Assembly (NCBI GenBank): GCA_018883485.1
Contig: VEQB01000069.1
Span: 1-9,001 of the forward strand
DNA from: Bacteroidota bacterium
Lineage (GTDB): Bacteria > Bacteroidota > Bacteroidia > UKL13-3
Length of the DNA stretch: 9,001 nucleotides
Direction: 5' to 3'
A program made the position numbers and the translations under genes. Shown piece by piece: positions 6,398-9,001 of this stretch (position 1 is its first letter; each line of letters begins with the position of its first letter). The notes under the pieces were generated by a model. That model worked only from the letters and a program-made list of their open reading frames with translations. It searched no databases and was not told the origin of the DNA.

Positions 6398-7492
6398 TTA
6401 GCTAAAATAATTAATTGGATTCGTGTTAATTCCCGATAAAAGGATTGCAAAAGTAGGAAATTTTTCGAGAATTAACTCACTTAAAAGGGTTTTCGTAAAT
6501 TTTTCACTTTCAAAATGGCCTATATCAGCTATCATTATGGCTTGGTCGGCATCAAAAAATTCGTGGTATTTAACGTCTGCTGTTACAAATGCATCTGCAC
6601 CAGCGGCTTTTGCAGCCTTAATTAAAAAGCTGCCTGCCCCTCCACAAACAGCAATTTTTTGAATTTGCCTCTTTAGTGTTGTAAACCTTATTATTTCTAA
6701 TTCCATACTCATTTTTAAGTGATTTAAGAACGCGCTAGGCGTTAGTGGCTTGTCTAAATCTCCAATTAGTCCAGAACCAGCTAGTTGTGTGGCATTTTGC
6801 AGCGCATATAGGTCGTAGGCCACCTCCTCATAAGGGTGAGCAGCTAATAATGCGGCAACAACCTGAGACTTCTTCCAAATAGGGAGAACAACTTCCAACC
6901 TAGATTCTGCCTCGGTATGCAATTGATTAATCTTACCAACAAATGGGTTAGCCTTGTCATTTGCCATGAAGGTTCCCTCCCCTGGCAAGGAAAAACTACA
7001 ATGGCTGTAATTCCCTATATCACCTGCTCCTGCTGCAAAAAGCGCATTGGCAACCTCCTCTTTTTGTTTATTTGGCACAAAGGTTACCAGCTTTAACAGT
7101 TTTTGTGAAAGGGGTTGTAGAACTTTTGTATTTGATAAGCCTAATCTCTGAGCAATTTTATAATTTACCCCTAAATGCCAATTGTCTATGTTGGTATGGA
7201 TGGCATAAATGGCAATATTAGACTGAATGGCTTTAATCACAGTTCGTTCCACATAATTTTCACCTGTGAGCTTCTTTAGCCCTCCAAAAATAATGGGATG
7301 GTGCGCCACAATTAAACCACAACCTTTTGCAACGGCCTCCTCTACAACCGCTTCTGTGCAATCTAAACTGATAAGCACTGCCGCAATTTCTTGTTCCTTA
7401 TTTCCTACTAATAAACCAGAATTATCATAGGATTCTTGTAGCGAAAGGGGCGCAATTTGTTCTAAAAAATTGCAAATATCTTTAACTTTCAT
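6398..7492 (-). CDS. Nif3-like dinuclear metal centre protein (YqfO type)
   Basis: Nif3/DUF34 proteins form toroidal hexamers carrying two metal ions per subunit. Some databases call them type 2 GTP cyclohydrolase I, but the cellular function is unresolved. By analogy with E. coli YbgI, the ligands here are H64 and H65 (IVAHHPIIFGG), D103 (HTNIDNW), H336 and E340 (DIGHFESE); all five are present with matching spacing. At 364 residues it is the long YqfO-like form: between the two Nif3 halves sits an inserted PII/CutA-like domain (about 131-228, from KLVTFVPNKQKEEVANALFAAGAG to AAHPYEEVAYDLY). A GGAGS loop (284-288) and DVKYHEFFDA (326-335) also match the family. The start overlaps the end of the glycosyltransferase gene by 11 bases, and the zinc-ribbon gene follows after 6. 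No leader sequence is seen, so it is cytoplasmic. Confidence 0.95.
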   Translation of the reverse strand: MKVKDICNFLEQIAPLSLQESYDNSGLLVGNKEQEIAAVLISLDCTEAVVEEAVAKGCGLIVAHHPIIFGGLKKLTGENYVERTVIKAIQSNIAIYAIHTNIDNWHLGVNYKIAQRLGLSNTKVLQPLSQKLLKLVTFVPNKQKEEVANALFAAGAGDIGNYSHCSFSLPGEGTFMANDKANPFVGKINQLHTEAESRLEVVLPIWKKSQVVAALLAAHPYEEVAYDLYALQNATQLAGSGLIGDLDKPLTPSAFLNHLKMSMELEIIRFTTLKRQIQKIAVCGGAGSFLIKAAKAAGADAFVTADVKYHEFFDADQAIMIADIGHFESEKFTKTLLSELILEKFPTFAILLSGINTNPINYFS

Positions 7493-8312
7493 GGGAGATT
7501 TGGGCCAATTGTTTATTAAATTTCCATTTTCTATATGCCTTAAACCAAAAGGTATGCTGAAAAGCTCTAATCGTTTTAACTTTTAGCCAGATAATGGGAT
7601 AGCTGACTAAATTGAACAAAGCAATTTGCAAAGGAAAATACTTAAACCCAGCATGAATATACTCGCGCATTCCTAACATTCTCTTTTGGTAAGTGGCACC
7701 TGTAATATCATAAAAAGCAACGATTTCATTAACAAAACAGGTTTTAATTTCATTGTTTTTAAATATGCGAATAAACCATTCGGTATCAGAAATGAGCTTA
7801 TAGTTGGTTTCAAAAAGGCCTATTTGTGTAAATAATTTACGTTTTGCAAAACTAGCTTGATGACAAATAGGATACCTAAAATAGAAATCATGAAAACTCA
7901 CAGGTTCTCCAGCAACATAATCAACTCCTGTTGGCTCATTTAAAGTTTGAACCTTAGCATAAATAAAATCTGAAGTAAGGATAGCAGGATGGCTGAAAAT
8001 ATCCTTTAACACTTCTGGATGGTAGAATGAGTCGCCGGCATTTAAAAAATAAACCCATTCGCCTTTAGCTAGTTTAACCCCTTTATTCATTGCATCGTAA
8101 ATACCCTTATCTTTCTCCGAAACAAGCGCACCTATATATGGCTTAAAGGGCTCGAGTAAACTTAAAGTATTATCTGAGGAGCCCCCATCAATAATTACCA
8201 ATTCAAAATCTTTGAAACTTTGGTTCAAAGCAGATTGAAGCGTAGCCTGAATAAGCGCAGCGGCATTGTAACAAACTGTAATAAGGCTTAATTTTACGGG
8301 GGAAGTTTGCAT
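7482..8312 (-). CDS. Family 2 glycosyltransferase (GT-A fold)
   Basis: This 276-residue enzyme should transfer a sugar from a nucleotide-sugar to a glycan acceptor on the cytoplasmic side of the membrane. The N-terminal GT-A domain shows SLITVCYNA (9-17), the nucleotide-binding IIDGGSSDNT (40-49), SEKDKGIYDAMNKG (65-78) and, in place of the canonical DxD, YFLNAGDS (88-95) with a single Asp at 94; this LNAGD form is common in WcaE-like GT2 enzymes. HQASF (151-155) and SDTEWFIRIF (175-184) form the acceptor/catalytic-base region. The C terminus (about 226-267) is hydrophobic, then aromatic and basic, which suggests peripheral membrane attachment. Sugar and acceptor cannot be told, and no polysaccharide cluster is in view. 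Its ATG shares one base with the preceding lipoprotein's TAA, and its end overlaps the Nif3 start. Confidence 0.92.
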   Translation of the reverse strand: MQTSPVKLSLITVCYNAAALIQATLQSALNQSFKDFELVIIDGGSSDNTLSLLEPFKPYIGALVSEKDKGIYDAMNKGVKLAKGEWVYFLNAGDSFYHPEVLKDIFSHPAILTSDFIYAKVQTLNEPTGVDYVAGEPVSFHDFYFRYPICHQASFAKRKLFTQIGLFETNYKLISDTEWFIRIFKNNEIKTCFVNEIVAFYDITGATYQKRMLGMREYIHAGFKYFPLQIALFNLVSYPIIWLKVKTIRAFQHTFWFKAYRKWKFNKQLAQISHES

Positions 8313-8431
8313 TAAAATTTAGGGCAATTACATTTCTTATCTCTTGCAATACCTTTGTGACTGCTGCAAGAGGTTTGGACAATTAAGAAAGAAAAAAGTA
8401 AAAGAAGAAGAAGGGCAACATTTCTACGCAT
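8312..8431 (-). CDS. 39-residue small lipoprotein
   Basis: This short gene encodes 39 residues. It begins MRRNVALLLL, continues as a leucine/phenylalanine-rich segment (residues 5-18), and has the lipobox VQTSC with the acylated Cys at 22. The mature peptide would be only 18 residues, with SSHKGIARDKK and the C-terminal CNCPKF. It should be exported by Sec, processed by signal peptidase II and anchored in a membrane. The stop codon TAA shares its last A with the glycosyltransferase ATG, a translational-coupling arrangement. The start is well bounded, since an in-frame TAA lies four codons upstream, and an exact TAnnTTTG promoter box lies just before it. I do not recognise the family; the function is unknown. 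Signal peptide, lipobox and exact junction together make a chance frame unlikely. Confidence 0.75.
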   Translation of the reverse strand: MRRNVALLLLLLFSFLIVQTSCSSHKGIARDKKCNCPKF

Positions 8432-8435
8432 TGCA

Positions 8436-8466
8436 CAAAGTTATAAAAACCTCTCAGAATTTGCAT
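8436..8466 (-). promoter_or_regulatory. Predicted promoter of the lipoprotein-glycosyltransferase operon
   Basis: On the minus strand TAACTTTG (8443-8436) matches the Bacteroidota -7 box TAnnTTTG exactly. ATG (8466-8464), one base off the -33 TTG, lies 20 bp upstream. Only four bases separate the box from the lipoprotein ATG, so the transcript would be leaderless or nearly so. The region is shared with the divergent DedA gene. A weaker plus-strand TAAAATTG (8466-8473, one mismatch to the -7 box) could serve that gene, but no good -33 element accompanies it. Confidence 0.45.
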
Positions 8467-8490
8467 AAAATTGCCACTTAATCAATAAAC

Positions 8491-9001
8491 ATGGAACTGA
8501 TAGATTTTATCTTACACTTCGACAAACATCTGCAAGACTTTATAAATGCTTATGGAGCTTTAGTTTACGGCTTGTTATTTCTTATTGTTTTTATGGAAAC
8601 AGGACTTGTAGTAACGCCTTTTCTACCAGGAGACTCTTTACTCTTTGCAGCAGGGGCATTAGCTGCAAACGAGGCCAATCACCTAAATGTTTTCTTGATT
8701 ATTGTGCTGCTAATTATTGCAGCCTTGTGTGGCGATAATTCAAACTATTTTATTGGGAAGTATCTGGCAAAGAAAGGAGAAGGAGCCAAATTATTTGGAA
8801 TTTTCACCATTCGTAAAGACTACCTTGACAAGACACATGCCTTCTATGAAAAACACGGGGCAAGAACTATTGTTATTGCCCGCTTTGTGCCTATTGTAAG
8901 AACTTTTGCTCCTTTTGTGGCAGGCATTGGCAATATGGAATATAAAAAATACATATCCTATTGTATTGGAGGAGCAATTCTTTGGGTAACCTCTATAAGC
9001 C
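8491..9001 (+). CDS. DedA-family membrane protein, N-terminal part (3' end outside window)
   Basis: DedA proteins are polytopic inner-membrane proteins of the SNARE-associated/VTT superfamily. They are needed for membrane homeostasis, and some members are implicated in flipping undecaprenyl phosphate or phospholipid. The frame is open for 170 residues to the window edge; complete members have about 200-220. Family landmarks seen: an early hydrophobic helix followed by FMETGLVVTPFLPGDSLLF (E36, re-entrant loop PFLPGD 43-48), GDNSNYFIGKYLAKKGEG (81-98), and IARFVPIVRTFAPFVAG (129-145) with the conserved basic R131 and R137. Membrane segments are at about 24-40, 48-60, 66-80 and 155 onward. The gene diverges from the lipoprotein-glycosyltransferase operon with 59 bp between the starts. 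The ATG follows an A-rich stretch without a Shine-Dalgarno. Family call firm; transported lipid not assignable. Confidence 0.95.
   Translation, partial: MELIDFILHFDKHLQDFINAYGALVYGLLFLIVFMETGLVVTPFLPGDSLLFAAGALAANEANHLNVFLIIVLLIIAALCGDNSNYFIGKYLAKKGEGAKLFGIFTIRKDYLDKTHAFYEKHGARTIVIARFVPIVRTFAPFVAGIGNMEYKKYISYCIGGAILWVTSIS

Noticed and set aside
8717..8899. 60-residue plus-strand open frame near the right edge
   Set aside because: It is a different frame of the DedA gene, whose conserved motifs run through the same bases.
1..9001. CRISPR array, insertion sequence, phage or defence system
   Set aside because: No regularly spaced repeats, transposase or integrase motifs, terminal inverted repeats or defence-type domains were seen. 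Genes are housekeeping-like with uniform low GC.

Overview
The window looks like ordinary chromosome from a low-GC member of the Bacteroidota. Evidence for this: no gene start has a purine-rich Shine-Dalgarno sequence; two starts are preceded by exact matches to the Bacteroidota -7 promoter box TAnnTTTG; and the gene content (LytTR response regulator, Nif3 plus C4 zinc-ribbon pair, class II LysRS, lipoprotein with an early lipobox) fits the phylum. The genus cannot be fixed from this sequence alone.

Layout. At the left edge two plus-strand genes form a translationally coupled pair: the C-terminal two thirds of ribonuclease Z (rnz, open at the left edge) and a RlmI-like SAM-dependent methyltransferase, joined by an ATGA overlap. 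They converge, with a 9-bp gap, on a minus-strand solitary LytTR response regulator. Further right on the minus strand come lysyl-tRNA synthetase (lysS) and a secreted TPR protein with a GTG start and a segment resembling the eukaryotic Iml2/TTC39 family.

A strong intrinsic terminator at about 5593-5622 separates the TPR gene from a compact minus-strand operon. Read in its own direction, this operon is a 39-residue lipoprotein (8431-8312), a family 2 glycosyltransferase, a Nif3-like dinuclear-metal protein with an inserted PII/CutA-like domain, and a coiled-coil C4 zinc-ribbon protein. The junctions are a 1-nt overlap, an 11-nt overlap and a 6-nt gap. Divergently on the plus strand, from a 59-bp intergenic region, starts a DedA-family membrane protein that runs off the right edge.

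Functionally this is mainly housekeeping: tRNA 3' processing, RNA methylation (inferred), lysine tRNA charging, glycan transfer and membrane homeostasis. I see no CRISPR array, insertion sequence, phage gene, tRNA or rRNA. The less ordinary items are the tiny lipoprotein that heads the glycosyltransferase operon and may be expressed from a nearly leaderless mRNA, the Iml2/TTC39-like TPR protein, and a pair of identical 8-bp sites 63 bp apart upstream of the LytTR regulator. No stretch over 300 bp lacks a gene.
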